A stretch of DNA of 64,000 nt, taken from positions 1,240,001 to 1,304,000 of the forward strand of contig NZ_CP107985.1 in the NCBI RefSeq assembly GCF_036108815.1, in the 5' to 3' direction. This document shows, in pieces, positions 51,921 through 60,431 of this stretch; position 1 is the stretch's first letter, and every line of letters starts with the position of its first letter. The notes under the pieces were generated by a model, which was given only the letters and a program-made list of their open reading frames with translations, was not told the DNA's origin and ran no database searches. The DNA is from Streptomyces sp. NBC_00353 (GTDB lineage Bacteria > Actinomycetota > Actinomycetes > Streptomycetales > Streptomycetaceae). Both the position numbers and the translations under genes were made by a program.

Positions 51921-53408
51921 GTGTCGGGGGAATCGGAAACCACACTGCTGCGCGATGCCGTCGGGCTGCGCGAAGTTCTCTTCCAGAGCATCACCGCGAT
52001 GGCGCCCGCCGCCGCCATCGCCGCGTCCATCCCGTCCGGGGCCGCGTTCGCCGGCGGCAGTCTGCCGCTCTCCGTGCTCGTGGCGCTGGTGGCCTGTCTG
52101 TTCACCGCTTCGTGCGTCGCGGAGCTGGCCCGCCACCTGCCGGCGGCCGGTTCGGTCGCCACGTACTCCGCACAGGGCCTGCATCCGACCGTCGGCTTCC
52201 TGGTGGGCTGGGGCTATGTCTTCGTCGAGGCGCTGGTACCCGCGCTGCTGCTGCTCCAGCTCGGGTTCACGACGGCGGGCACCCTGCACCAGGAGTGGTC
52301 GTCGTACCCGGCGGACCTGTGGTGGCCGTGGTCGCTGCTGGGTGCGGTCGTCATCGCGCTCGCCGGCTACTTCGGGGTTCGGGCGTCCGCCCGCTTCGGG
52401 ACCGTACTCGGCATCTTCGAGGTGCTTGTCTTCGTCGCCTTCGCGGTGCTGCTGATCGGGCAGGCCGGCTCGGACAACACCCTGTCGGTGTTCGGCACGT
52501 CGCACACCGCGGACGGCTTCGACGGCATCAGCGGGATCTTCGCGGGCTCCGTCTACACCGTGCTGGCGTTCGCCGGCTTCGAGGCCGCGGCGCCGCTCGC
52601 CGAGGAGACGAAGAACCCACGGCGCACGATGCGCCGGGCGGTGCTCGGCGCCGCCCTGTCGATCGGCCTGGTGTACGTCCTCACCACATACGCCATGTCC
52701 GTCTACTTCGGGCCGGACAAATTCTCCGGATTCGGCGCTTCGGGCGCCGCGTCATGGGAAGGCATCGCCCGCGCCTCGTTCGGATTGTTCTGGGTGCTGC
52801 TCTTCCTCGCCGTCGTCAACTCGACCGTGGCCAACGCCAACGCGTGCGCGAACGTGTCGACGCGTACGGCCTTCGCACTGGGGCGCATCGGAGTGTTCCC
52901 GCAGGCGTTCGCCCGGCTCCATCCCCGTCGGCGCTCACCCGTCACCGGAGTGGCCGCGCAGTTCGTGATCGCGGTCGGAGCGACGCTCGGGCTCGGCTTC
53001 GGCTATGACCCGGTGACCGCGTTCGTGCTGCTGGCCACCGTCATCGTGACCGTGATCATCGGTGTGTACATCGTCGTCAACCTGGCCTGCGCCGGGTACT
53101 TCCTGCGCCGGCGCCGCGACGCGTTCAACCCCGTACTCCACCTCCTCTTCCCGGTACTGGGCATCGCGGCGTTCGTACCGGCACTGCTGACGGCCGCCGG
53201 CATCCCGGCCTTCGACTTCGTCTCGGAGCTCAGCGCCCCCGTCTCGTACGCCGGACCGATCGTCGGTATCTGGATGCTCATCGGAATCGTTGTGCTGCTG
53301 GTGCTGGTGCGCAGACATCCGGAGCGGGTGGCACAGACCGGACGAATCCATCTGGACGAGGCCCCGGAGGCCGTCGTCGACATCGAAGCAGGAGCAGAAC
53401 AGCGATGA
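51921..53408 (+). CDS. APC-family amino-acid permease
   Basis: 495 residues from the GTG at 51921 (GAGGGA upstream). It has twelve hydrophobic segments and the APC consensus in the first helix (SITAMAPAAAIAASIPSG), GWGYVFVEALVPALLLLQ, AFAGFEAAAPLAEETKNPRR and GRIGVFPQAFARLHPRRRSP. It is probably a proton-coupled importer of amino acids or amides. It overlaps the next gene by 4 bp (ATGA), suggesting that it imports that enzyme's substrate or a related nitrogen source. Confidence 0.9.
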   Translation: MSGESETTLLRDAVGLREVLFQSITAMAPAAAIAASIPSGAAFAGGSLPLSVLVALVACLFTASCVAELARHLPAAGSVATYSAQGLHPTVGFLVGWGYVFVEALVPALLLLQLGFTTAGTLHQEWSSYPADLWWPWSLLGAVVIALAGYFGVRASARFGTVLGIFEVLVFVAFAVLLIGQAGSDNTLSVFGTSHTADGFDGISGIFAGSVYTVLAFAGFEAAAPLAEETKNPRRTMRRAVLGAALSIGLVYVLTTYAMSVYFGPDKFSGFGASGAASWEGIARASFGLFWVLLFLAVVNSTVANANACANVSTRTAFALGRIGVFPQAFARLHPRRRSPVTGVAAQFVIAVGATLGLGFGYDPVTAFVLLATVIVTVIIGVYIVVNLACAGYFLRRRRDAFNPVLHLLFPVLGIAAFVPALLTAAGIPAFDFVSELSAPVSYAGPIVGIWMLIGIVVLLVLVRRHPERVAQTGRIHLDEAPEAVVDIEAGAEQR

Positions 53409-54421
53409 GCGACCCACGCATCCTGACGGTTCGCCCCAAGGAGGGCGAGTACGCATGGACCTTCGGCGGTGCGGCGCCGGTGGCCCGGATCGAGCCCGGT
53501 ACCTTCCTCGATGTGTACACGGAGGACTGCTTCGCGGGCCGGGTGCGCTCCGAGAAGGACCTGGTCTCCGCCGTCTGCGAGTTCCCGTTCCTCAACCCGC
53601 AGACCGGTCCGTTCCATGTCGTGGGGGCGGAGCCGGGCGATACCGTCGCGGTGCACTTCGTGTCGATCGAACCGGCCAGGGACTGGGCGGCGTCCACGAC
53701 CGTGCCGCTGTTCGGCGCCCTCACCTCCACCCATACGACGGCTTCGCTGCAGGCCCCGCTGCCCGAGGTGGTGTGGATGTGGCAGCTCGACCGGGCCCGC
53801 CGCACCTGTCTCTTCAGCGCCCGCGACAGCGACATCCAGGTGGAGCTGCCGATGGATCCGATGCACGGCACGGTCGGGGTGGCTCCGGCCAATCTGGAGG
53901 TGCGGTCCGCGCTGGTGCCGGACGCACACGGCGGAAACATGGACACGCCCGAGATGCGGGCCGGCGTCACCTGCTATCTGGGGGTCAATGTCGAAGGTGC
54001 GCTGTTGAGTCTGGGCGATGGCCATGCCCGGCAGGGTGAGGGCGAGACCTGTGGGGTCGCGGTGGAGTGCGCGATGAACACGGTGGTGCTGGTCGAGCTG
54101 CTGAAGGGGGTCGCGACGCCGTGGCCGCGGATCGAGTCGGACACCCATCTGATCTCCACCGGCTCCGCCCGCCCTCTCGAAGACGCTTTCCGTATTTCAC
54201 AGTTGGACCTGGTGCAGTGGTTGGCGCGCGACTACGGGCTCTCCGAGCTTGACGCGTATCAGCTGATCAGCCAGGCCGGTGAGGCTCCGTTGGCGAATGT
54301 CTGCGACACCAACTACACCTGTGTGGCGAAGATCCGCAAGAAATGGCTGCCTGCGGGCGATGCTCATGGTGGGCTGCACCGTCATCTGCGGGAGACCGCC
54401 GCACTACTGCCCACCGTCTGA
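53405..54421 (+). CDS. Acetamidase/formamidase family protein
   Basis: 338 residues, start overlapping the permease stop. It matches FmdA/AmdA proteins: FLDVYTEDCFAGRVRSEKDL, PFHVVGAEPGDTVAVHFVSI, LPMDPMHGTVGVAP, GNMDTPEMRAGVTCYLGV and NVEGALLSLGDGHARQGEGE with candidate metal-binding His, Asp and Glu. It hydrolyses short-chain amides to acid and ammonia. The coupling to an APC permease suggests amide or amino-acid use as a nitrogen source. Confidence 0.9.
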   Translation: MSDPRILTVRPKEGEYAWTFGGAAPVARIEPGTFLDVYTEDCFAGRVRSEKDLVSAVCEFPFLNPQTGPFHVVGAEPGDTVAVHFVSIEPARDWAASTTVPLFGALTSTHTTASLQAPLPEVVWMWQLDRARRTCLFSARDSDIQVELPMDPMHGTVGVAPANLEVRSALVPDAHGGNMDTPEMRAGVTCYLGVNVEGALLSLGDGHARQGEGETCGVAVECAMNTVVLVELLKGVATPWPRIESDTHLISTGSARPLEDAFRISQLDLVQWLARDYGLSELDAYQLISQAGEAPLANVCDTNYTCVAKIRKKWLPAGDAHGGLHRHLRETAALLPTV

Positions 54422-54454
54422 TCCCGGAACCCCCCTCCCCCCACCGGAGCGTTC

Positions 54455-55048
54455 ATGCACCGCAGAAGGATCCTTCAGGGCGCCGCGGCGACGGCCGCCG
54501 CCGCTCTGCTCCCGGCCTCCACCCGCGCCATGGCCTCGTCCACCGCAGGCTCCACCGACTATCCGCTCGCACACTGGACGCCCGCCTCCACCGCCAACTA
54601 CACGGCCTCGACGCGACCTTCGGCATATCCGGTGCAGTACGTGATCATCCATGTCACGCAGGAGATTTACTCGGACGCGATCGGGATCTTCCAGAATCCG
54701 GCGAAGCAGGTATCCGCCCACTATGTGGTGCGTTCGGCCGACGGGTACATCGCACAGTGCGTCCGGGAAGAGAACATCGCCTGGCACGCGGGCAATTGGG
54801 ACTACAACACCCGCAGTGTCGGAATCGAGCACGAGGGCTGGGTGGACCAGCCGGCGTACTTCACCAACGCCCTGTACGAGCAGTCGGCGCTGCTGACCGC
54901 GTCGGTCTGCGACCGCTACGGCATCCCCAAGGACCGTGCGCACATCCTCGGACACGCCGAGGTACCGGGCACCGATCACACCGATCCCGGACCCAACTGG
55001 GACTGGGTGCGCTACATCCGCCTCGTCAACCTCTTCAGCACGGGCTGA
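54455..55048 (+). CDS. N-acetylmuramoyl-L-alanine amidase (secreted)
   Basis: 197 residues from ATG 54455 behind CGGAG. An RRR-containing start with a hydrophobic Ala-rich core (ILQGAAATAAAALLPAS) is a likely Tat-type signal. The amidase_2 domain has the zinc ligands in YVIIHVTQEIYSD (first His), ENIAWHAGNWDYNTRSVGIE (second His, Glu) and HILGHAEVPGTDHTDPGPNWDW (third His, acidic). It cuts the amide bond between muramic acid and the stem peptide. The domain fills the protein, with no binding repeats. Confidence 0.9.
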   Translation: MHRRRILQGAAATAAAALLPASTRAMASSTAGSTDYPLAHWTPASTANYTASTRPSAYPVQYVIIHVTQEIYSDAIGIFQNPAKQVSAHYVVRSADGYIAQCVREENIAWHAGNWDYNTRSVGIEHEGWVDQPAYFTNALYEQSALLTASVCDRYGIPKDRAHILGHAEVPGTDHTDPGPNWDWVRYIRLVNLFSTG

Positions 55049-55148
55049 ACCGCAGCCCCGCGTGACTACTCTCCGCACCGAGGTTGTCGCAGAGCCCGGC
55101 TGCGACGACGATGGGGGTGCACGACACCCCTTTGGACGGGAGGGTGAT

Positions 55149-56399
55149 TTGACGGACCCCTGGGTAGCCCTGACCGCCGATACGGACCTCGTCGTACGGC
55201 TCGGCGAACTGCGTCATGCACACGAGGTGTTCACCACCGCGGGTCGGCTGGAGCTGCCGGTACGATCCGTGGTCGGCGAGTCGTGGCGGCGCTCCGCCCG
55301 GGCCCGGGTCAGTCCGGACGGTGCGGCCCAGGTCGAGCTGGGCGCGGACGAGCTCGGACCGTACCGGGAGGGACATCCGCTGGCCCGCGCCATGCCGGTG
55401 ATCCGTGAACTGATGAGTGCGTACGCCACGGACGGAGAGCATCTCCTCGCGGTGTGCGACGCGCACGGCAGGCTGCTCTGGGTCGAAGGACACGAGACGA
55501 CACGGCGACGCGCGGGGCGGATGAACTTCGTGGAAGGCGCCCGCTGGTCCGAGTCCGTGGCGGGGACGAACGCACCGGGGACAGCGATCGCCGTGGACCG
55601 GCCGGTGCAGGTGTTCGCCGCCGAGCACTTCCTGCGTCCCGTGCAGCAGTGGACCTGCGCCGCGGCGCCACTCCACGATCCGCGCACAGGGCGGGTGCTG
55701 GGCGCCGTCGACATCACGGGCGGAAACCGGCTCGCGCACCCGCACAGTCTGGCGTTCGTCCAGGCGGTGGCGCGCGCGGCCGAGTCCCAGCTCGCTCTGC
55801 TCGCACCCTCGCCCACCCCCGAGTCCGTACAGCTCAGCGCGCTCGGCCGGGACGAGGCACTGCTCGTCGCGGGCGGCCGCAAGATCCGGCTCAGCAGGCG
55901 GCACAGCGAGATACTGGTGACGCTGGCCCGCCATCCGGAGGGCCTGGGCGGCGACGAACTTCTCATCGAGCTGTACGAGGACGAGTCGGTGACCCCGGTG
56001 ACGCTGCGGGCCGAACTCTCCCGGCTGCGAAGGCTCCTCGGCCCCGAACTCCTGCTCTCCCGCCCGTACCGGTTCGCCGCCCCGGTAGACGCCGACTTCG
56101 ACACCGTGGCGCGCAGGCTCGCCTCAGGTGCGGTGGCGGCGGCGCTCAGCGCGTACGCAGGGCCGCTGCTGCCCGGTTCACAGGCTCCGTCCGTCGCCCG
56201 GCTGAGGCGTCGGCTCGACGATCAGCTGCGGGCCTCACTGATCGCGCGCGGTGACCCGGGACTGCTGGCGGACTGGGCGTACAGCCCGTGGGGCGAGCAA
56301 GACCTCCCGGTGTGGCAGGCGCTGGCCGCGGCAGCGCCGCCCGGGCAGCGGCCGGCGCTGCTGGCCAGGGCGCGCGAGCTCGACGCCGAACAGCGCTAG
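55149..56399 (+). CDS. GAF-domain transcriptional regulator upstream of aldehyde dehydrogenase
   Basis: 416 residues from the TTG at 55149, favoured by GGGAGGG six bases before it; a GTG at 55062 has no binding site. A sigma-54-activator-like GAF sensor domain (about 20-220: ESWRRSARARVSPDG, HLLAVCDAHGRLLWVEGHE, GTNAPGTAIAVDRPVQV) is followed by a winged-helix-like domain (RHSEILVTLARHPEGLGGDE, VTLRAELSRLRRLLG). It lacks an AAA+ domain. Proteins of this type precede aldehyde dehydrogenase genes in Streptomyces and likely regulate them; the next gene fits. Confidence 0.85.
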   Translation: MTDPWVALTADTDLVVRLGELRHAHEVFTTAGRLELPVRSVVGESWRRSARARVSPDGAAQVELGADELGPYREGHPLARAMPVIRELMSAYATDGEHLLAVCDAHGRLLWVEGHETTRRRAGRMNFVEGARWSESVAGTNAPGTAIAVDRPVQVFAAEHFLRPVQQWTCAAAPLHDPRTGRVLGAVDITGGNRLAHPHSLAFVQAVARAAESQLALLAPSPTPESVQLSALGRDEALLVAGGRKIRLSRRHSEILVTLARHPEGLGGDELLIELYEDESVTPVTLRAELSRLRRLLGPELLLSRPYRFAAPVDADFDTVARRLASGAVAAALSAYAGPLLPGSQAPSVARLRRRLDDQLRASLIARGDPGLLADWAYSPWGEQDLPVWQALAAAAPPGQRPALLARARELDAEQR

Positions 56400-56465
56400 A
56401 GCTGCCCAGCCGATCGGGGCGGGGTCTGCGGCGCCCAGCACGACCGCGCCGCGCGCAACGGGCTT

Positions 56466-56475
56466 GCAACGTTGC
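56466..56475. promoter_or_regulatory. Perfect palindrome upstream of aldehyde dehydrogenase
   Basis: GCAACGTTGC is a perfect 10-base palindrome, and a second half-copy GCAACG lies 11 bases upstream at 56455-56460. The pair lies 66-86 bases before the aldehyde dehydrogenase start, a suitable place for a binding site of the GAF regulator. The role is inference. Confidence 0.35.
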
Positions 56476-56540
56476 GCTGCCTAGCCTCACGCCGAGGGCC
56501 GTCCAACGGCGGGCGGCACCGGATCCGGGAGGCCACAGAG

Positions 56541-58064
56541 ATGACCCGTTACGCTGCGCCGGGCACCGAGGACGCCATCGTCTCGTACGAGTCCCGCTAC
56601 GACCACTGGATCGGCGGCGCCTACGTCCCGCCGACCCGCGGCCAGTACTTCGAGAACCCGAGCCCCGTCAACGGCCGCCCGTTCACCGAGATCGCCCGCG
56701 GCACCGCCGAGGACATCGAACTCGCCCTGGACGCGGCACACGCCGCCGCCCCCGCCTGGGGAGCCACGGCCGCCGGCGAGCGCGCGTCGGTCCTCAACCG
56801 GATCGCCGACCGGATGGAGGCGCATCTGGAGGAGCTGGCGGTCGCCGAGAGCTGGGACAACGGCAAGCCGGTGCGGGAGACGCTGGCCGCCGACATCCCG
56901 CTCGCCATCGACCACTTCCGGTACTTCGCGGGTGCGCTGCGGGCCCAGGAGGGCTCGCTCAGCGAGATCGACGACGACACCGTGGCGTACCACTTCCACG
57001 AACCGCTCGGTGTGGTCGCTCAGATCATTCCGTGGAACTTCCCGATCCTGATGGCGACCTGGAAGCTGGCCCCGGCGCTCGCCGCGGGCAACGCGGTGGT
57101 CCTCAAGCCGGCCGAGCAGACCCCGGCCTCCATTCATGTGTGGCTGAGCCTGGTCGCCGATCTGCTGCCGCCGGGTGTCGTCAACATCGTCAACGGGTTC
57201 GGCGCGGAGGCCGGCAAGCCGCTCGCCTCCAGCCCGCGGGTCGCGAAGATCGCCTTCACCGGCGAGACCACGACCGGGCGGCTGATCATGCAGTACGCCT
57301 CCGAGAACATCAAGCCGGTGACGCTGGAGCTGGGTGGCAAGTCGCCGAACATCTTCTTCGACGACGTCTGGTCGGAGAACGACGACTTCCGCGACAAGGC
57401 CCTCGAAGGGTTCACGATGTTCGCCCTCAACCAGGGCGAGGTGTGCACCTGTCCGTCGCGTGCGCTGATCCAGCGCGGGCACTACAGCGAGTTCCTGGAA
57501 GCAGGCATCGCCCGCACCGAGAAGATCGTGCCGGGCCACCCGCTGGACACGGACACCATGATCGGCGCGCAGGCCTCCAACGACCAGCTGCAGAAGATCC
57601 TTTCCTATCTGGACATCGGCCAGCAGGAGGGTGCAAAGGTGCTGTCGGGCGGTCAGAAGGTCGAGTACGACGGCGAGCTGGCGGGCGGCTACTACGTCCA
57701 GCCGACCATTTTCGAGGGCGACAACCGGATGCGGGTCTTCCAGGAGGAGATCTTCGGCCCGGTCGTCGCGGTGACGTCCTTCTCGGACTTCGACGACGCG
57801 ATCAGCACGGCGAACGACACGCTGTACGGCCTCGGGGCAGGCGTCTGGACCCGGGACATCAACACCGCGTACCGGGCGGGCCGCGCGATCCAGGCAGGCC
57901 GGGTCTGGACGAACTGCTACCACGCCTACCCCGCGCATGCGGCCTTCGGCGGCTACAAGCAGTCCGGGATCGGCAGGGAGAACCACAAGATGATGCTGGA
58001 GCACTACCAGCAGACGAAGAACCTTCTGGTGTCGTACTCCGCGAAGAAGCTCGGCTTCTTCTAG
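56541..58064 (+). CDS. Aldehyde dehydrogenase (ExaC/AldA type)
   Basis: A 507-residue NAD-dependent aldehyde dehydrogenase. Motifs in order are QIIPWNFPILMATWKLAPAL, AFTGETTTGRLIMQYA, the catalytic Glu in VTLELGGKSPNIFFDDV, the nucleophile Cys in NQGEVCTCPSRALIQ, EIFGPVVAVTSF and the C-terminal FGGYKQSGIGRENHKMMLEHY. The sequence resembles acetaldehyde dehydrogenases (ExaC/AcoD group). The GAF regulator lies just upstream, and a strong hairpin ends the transcript. Confidence 0.9.
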   Translation: MTRYAAPGTEDAIVSYESRYDHWIGGAYVPPTRGQYFENPSPVNGRPFTEIARGTAEDIELALDAAHAAAPAWGATAAGERASVLNRIADRMEAHLEELAVAESWDNGKPVRETLAADIPLAIDHFRYFAGALRAQEGSLSEIDDDTVAYHFHEPLGVVAQIIPWNFPILMATWKLAPALAAGNAVVLKPAEQTPASIHVWLSLVADLLPPGVVNIVNGFGAEAGKPLASSPRVAKIAFTGETTTGRLIMQYASENIKPVTLELGGKSPNIFFDDVWSENDDFRDKALEGFTMFALNQGEVCTCPSRALIQRGHYSEFLEAGIARTEKIVPGHPLDTDTMIGAQASNDQLQKILSYLDIGQQEGAKVLSGGQKVEYDGELAGGYYVQPTIFEGDNRMRVFQEEIFGPVVAVTSFSDFDDAISTANDTLYGLGAGVWTRDINTAYRAGRAIQAGRVWTNCYHAYPAHAAFGGYKQSGIGRENHKMMLEHYQQTKNLLVSYSAKKLGFF

Positions 58065-58073
58065 ACACCAAAG

Positions 58074-58116
58074 AAGGGTGCCTGACCAGGTTTTTTTACC
58101 TGCCAGGCACCCTTCG
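58074..58116 (+). terminator. Strong two-part hairpin after aldehyde dehydrogenase
   Basis: GAAGGGTGCCTG pairs with CAGGCACCCTTC (12 bp). Inside, CAGGT and ACCTG extend the stem around a T5 loop. It starts nine bases after the gene's stop, the natural place for a terminator. Confidence 0.8.
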
Positions 58117-58225
58117 TGGCGCGCATCTACGTCGTGGAATGAAATGCGAGGTTACTCCCGATAACTGCCACAGCTGTCCCGCCTTTGACCAGTTGTTCCG
58201 AGGCATTTCCGGGCCAAGGTCCAAC

Positions 58226-58417
58226 TCATGTGTCCCACACGCCGCCCTTCGGCCTCTCCCATCGCCGCATCGACTCCTCAATCAAGTTGTTGGCGTGGTT
58301 CCGTGCCTCGGCCAGGAACTTGGCGTAGTAGCGGAAGAGAACCTGGATGCTCTGTCCGGCCCGCCGCGCACACTCTGCGGGGTCGACACCCGAGGCAAGC
58401 CAGACCGAGATTGCCTG
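58226..58417 (-). pseudogene. Tyrosine-recombinase (integrase) C-terminal remnant
   Basis: The last 63 residues of the frame match the catalytic C-terminus of actinobacterial integrases: AISVWLASGVDPAECARRAG, then QSIQVLFRYYAKFLAEAR with the nucleophile Tyr in the RYYAK region, and the end NLIEESMRRWER. The N-terminal part is foreign, since similarity stops near 58417. It is probably the trace of an integrated ICE or prophage of the pSAM2 type. Confidence 0.7.
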
Positions 58418-58439
58418 GGTGCGCCGCCGGACCGGCCCG

Positions 58440-58735
58440 TCCCCGTCGGCTCGCTGGTCGACTCCGGACTCGGTCCGATCGACGCGCAGGTCGCTGCCAT
58501 ACAGATGGCCGCCGAAGCGCTGCAGGGCGCACTGGGGGTTCAGGTCGAGGCTGTGCGCATTCCGGCACTCAAGCGGGACAACCCCCTCGATCTCCTCTAC
58601 CGGCAGCACGTCTTGGAGGTGAAGCCGGACTTCCGGGAGGTCACCGCCGGTCACGAGGGCCAGGCTCCAGACCGGCAGAGCTCCGGCGCCCTCGCGCGCG
58701 TCCTCGCCCTCCCCGCGCCAACCATGCCGCTATAG
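58440..58735 (+). pseudogene. Protein fragment of unknown family
   Basis: A plus-strand reading, SLVDSGLGPIDAQVAAIQMA followed by AEALQGALGVQVEAVRIPAL and DNPLDLLYRQHVLEVKPDF, looks like real protein and ends at a TAG at 58735. It begins abruptly where the integrase remnant ends, so the 5' part is missing, or else the ATG at 58505 gives a 76-residue peptide. It may be a remnant of mobile DNA. Confidence 0.4.
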
Positions 58736-58842
58736 CCATAGCGCGACAGCCCCGCCCCTCTGATCAAATCGCGGACGGGCGGCCCCGGCACTGAACCCCG
58801 CCCGCACCCTGGCCAGCGCCGGCCCCGGGTACGGGCGGGAGT

Positions 58843-58995
58843 TCAGCGGTTGCGGGGCGAGTACGTCCACGGGCGCGGCGGTGGCGGCGCGGGGCAGCGG
58901 CCCTTGTGGAGGTAGAGCGTGCGGCCTGTGCCGGACGCGCCGGGCATGTCGCGGGTCTCCGTCTCGGCCGGAGTCATCGGGCGGTCGCAGATCAT
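58843..58995 (-). CDS. Tiny protein overlapping the upstream small gene
   Basis: A 50-residue reading frame from ATG 58995, whose start overlaps the upstream gene's TGA (ATGA), a typical sign of coupling. It starts MICDRPMTPAETETRDMPGA and carries GRTLYLHKGRCPAPPPPRPW. Two Cys and a Pro-rich end are the only features. Such short proteins are common beside integrated elements in Streptomyces. The function is unknown. Confidence 0.45.
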   Translation of the reverse strand: MICDRPMTPAETETRDMPGASGTGRTLYLHKGRCPAPPPPRPWTYSPRNR

Positions 58996-59165
58996 CGGAC
59001 CTCCCCCGCGCGCCGCTTCGCCGCCCGGTAGACCCGGCGCAGCTCAGTGGCGCCCGCGCAGTCCATGCCTCCCGTGCGGCACTCGGCGCACGCCTGGGTG
59101 TGGCGGATGAACCCGCTGTATGCGGTCTGGACGGTGGCGTCTTCGGCCCTGTGCTCGGCCGCCAT
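58992..59165 (-). CDS. Small two-cysteine protein, probable element-linked gene
   Basis: 57 residues from the ATG at 59165 (a GTG further up would add a few). It contains HTQACAECRTGGMDCAGATE, giving three Cys in a CxxC...C pattern, and a basic end (RRVYRAAKRRAGEVR). It ends in an ATGA overlap with the next tiny gene and is divergent from the GntR regulator, which probably controls both. The combination is typical of actinobacterial integrative elements. Confidence 0.5.
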   Translation of the reverse strand: MAAEHRAEDATVQTAYSGFIRHTQACAECRTGGMDCAGATELRRVYRAAKRRAGEVR

Positions 59166-59254
59166 TGGGCCGGTGTTCTCAGGCACGTCATCAGCTCCCA
59201 CTGCTGGTCTCCACACTGCCGGGCCGTGTCATCGGCTGCGAAGGTCTTCGCGTA

Positions 59255-59338
59255 AGTTCAGCATAGCCTGAGCATGCTACGGCGTGCTAGGTATGCCATC
59301 TCTCGCGTGATGCGCTATGCCCTGCCTAGCTTGGCCAG
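59255..59338. promoter_or_regulatory. Repeat-rich divergent control region
   Basis: Short inverted and repeated words crowd this gap: AGCATGCT, GTGCTAGG, CCTAGC and several copies of TATGCC or ATGC. GCTAGG near 59288 and CCTAGC near 59327 form an inverted pair. It lies directly before the GntR start and upstream of the small divergent genes, so it is a likely operator region. Confidence 0.4.
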
Positions 59339-59599
59339 GTGATCGAATTTGTTCCTGACCAGCCACGGTGGCGCCAGGTCGCCGAAGTGATTCGGCAAAG
59401 GATCGTGGACGGCACCTACGCGCCGCGCACCCGCGTGCCGTCGGTGCTCCAACTCCAAGCCGAGTTCGGGATCGCCGCAGCAACCGGGCAGAAGGTGCAC
59501 CGGGCGCTGCGCGAGGATGGACTCATCTACACGGAACCCGGGCTCGGGTCGTTCGTCGCACGCCCTCTGCCGTCGGGTGGCGACGCCCCCCACGGGTGA
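59339..59599 (+). CDS. GntR-family HTH regulator, HTH domain only
   Basis: 86 residues from the GTG at 59339. The GntR winged helix fills it: RWRQVAEVIRQRIVDGTYAP, TRVPSVLQLQAEFGIAAATG, KVHRALREDGLIYTEPGLGS and FVAR. There is no effector domain, as in many regulators of Streptomyces plasmids and ICEs (KorSA-like size is larger). It is divergent from two small genes and lies beside an integrase remnant. It probably represses the divergent genes. Confidence 0.8.
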   Translation: MIEFVPDQPRWRQVAEVIRQRIVDGTYAPRTRVPSVLQLQAEFGIAAATGQKVHRALREDGLIYTEPGLGSFVARPLPSGGDAPHG

Positions 59600-60431
59600 C
59601 TTCACGTCACGGCGGTCGGCAGCGCGAAGAATGCGGCGACAGTTACACCCAGGCGTAACTGTCACTGCCCGGCATGCCGCACGTTCGTGACGATGCGCAG
59701 CTGAACGGTCCGGGCGGCGGGGCCTGACATTGAGGCGTGCCAGATCTGCACCCCGCCGGCTGTCCTGGCTGAGGGCCGCCGGGTGCGGGATTTTCTTGCC
59801 TCCCACGCCGTCGAGGAGAAGGCGGCCGGCATGGCGGGGAACCGGGCAGTGCAAGCCCATAGGGGGCGCTGCCCGCAGAACTCGTCTTGGGGGCGCTGTT
59901 TGGCGGGACCTCGGGACCTGCCACCGGGCCGCCACGCGATCGGGGACGAGTGCAGGCGCGAGCCGGGCCCGAAGGGCGACACGGGTGCACCAGGGCCGTG
60001 CTCGGACATCGATACCTACTCCCGAACCGACGCCCAAGGATTCACCGATCCGGCGTTCCGGAGAGGCGGCCCGCAGCGCGCCCCCTTCCACGAGAGCCAA
60101 CTCGTCTGAGAACAGCGCCCGGCGTCATTCTCAAACCACCTGGCAACCTCACAGGTCAGCGCCCCACCAGCTGCCAACTCGAATCGGACGGGACAGCAGG
60201 TCGCGTCTGTACCTCGTTCGCGTTGAAACGCCGACGCCGGGAAGGCCAAGCGGCCGCGCCGGGAACAGGCGGTCCGGTCGGCACGGTTGCATCGACCGAG
60301 GGACCGGCGCCGCACGGGCGGGGAACACGGAGACCACAAGGTCGTCCGCCCCACCAGGATCCGGGCCCCAGGGTCGCGGTACGCCCGCCGCGCACTCGGA
60401 CCAAGACGTATTTCTGCAGGAGGACTGTTTC
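59600..60431. other. Long stretch without a confident gene; holds the left copy of a diverged repeat
   Basis: No gene is well supported over 830 bases. A frame at 59783-60109 (FLASHAVEEKAAGMAGNRAV) has an ATG but no family. A minus-strand peptide (ALTCEVARWFENDAG) near 60130-60175 resembles one near 61440-61490. The left copy of the repeat lies at 60132-60205. Confidence 0.4.
60132..60205 (+). repeat. Diverged direct repeat, left copy (flanks the PIG-L gene)
   Basis: CAAACCACCTGGCAACCTCACAGGT-type core, followed by partial matches (AACTCG...GGACAGCAGGTC). It corresponds to 61433-61506; the first 25 bases match at all but two positions. Confidence 0.5.

Noticed and set aside
50124..52505. A 793-codon minus-strand frame opposite the SWIM and permease genes
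   Set aside because: Same reason: both plus-strand genes have definite motifs and coupling.
58140..58226. A tRNA gene as integration target next to the integrase remnant
   Set aside because: No cloverleaf or anticodon arm could be formed in the adjacent bases.
58226..58654. A single 142-residue minus-strand gene
   Set aside because: Only the last 63 residues match integrases; the rest is a chance continuation opposite plus-strand coding-like sequence.
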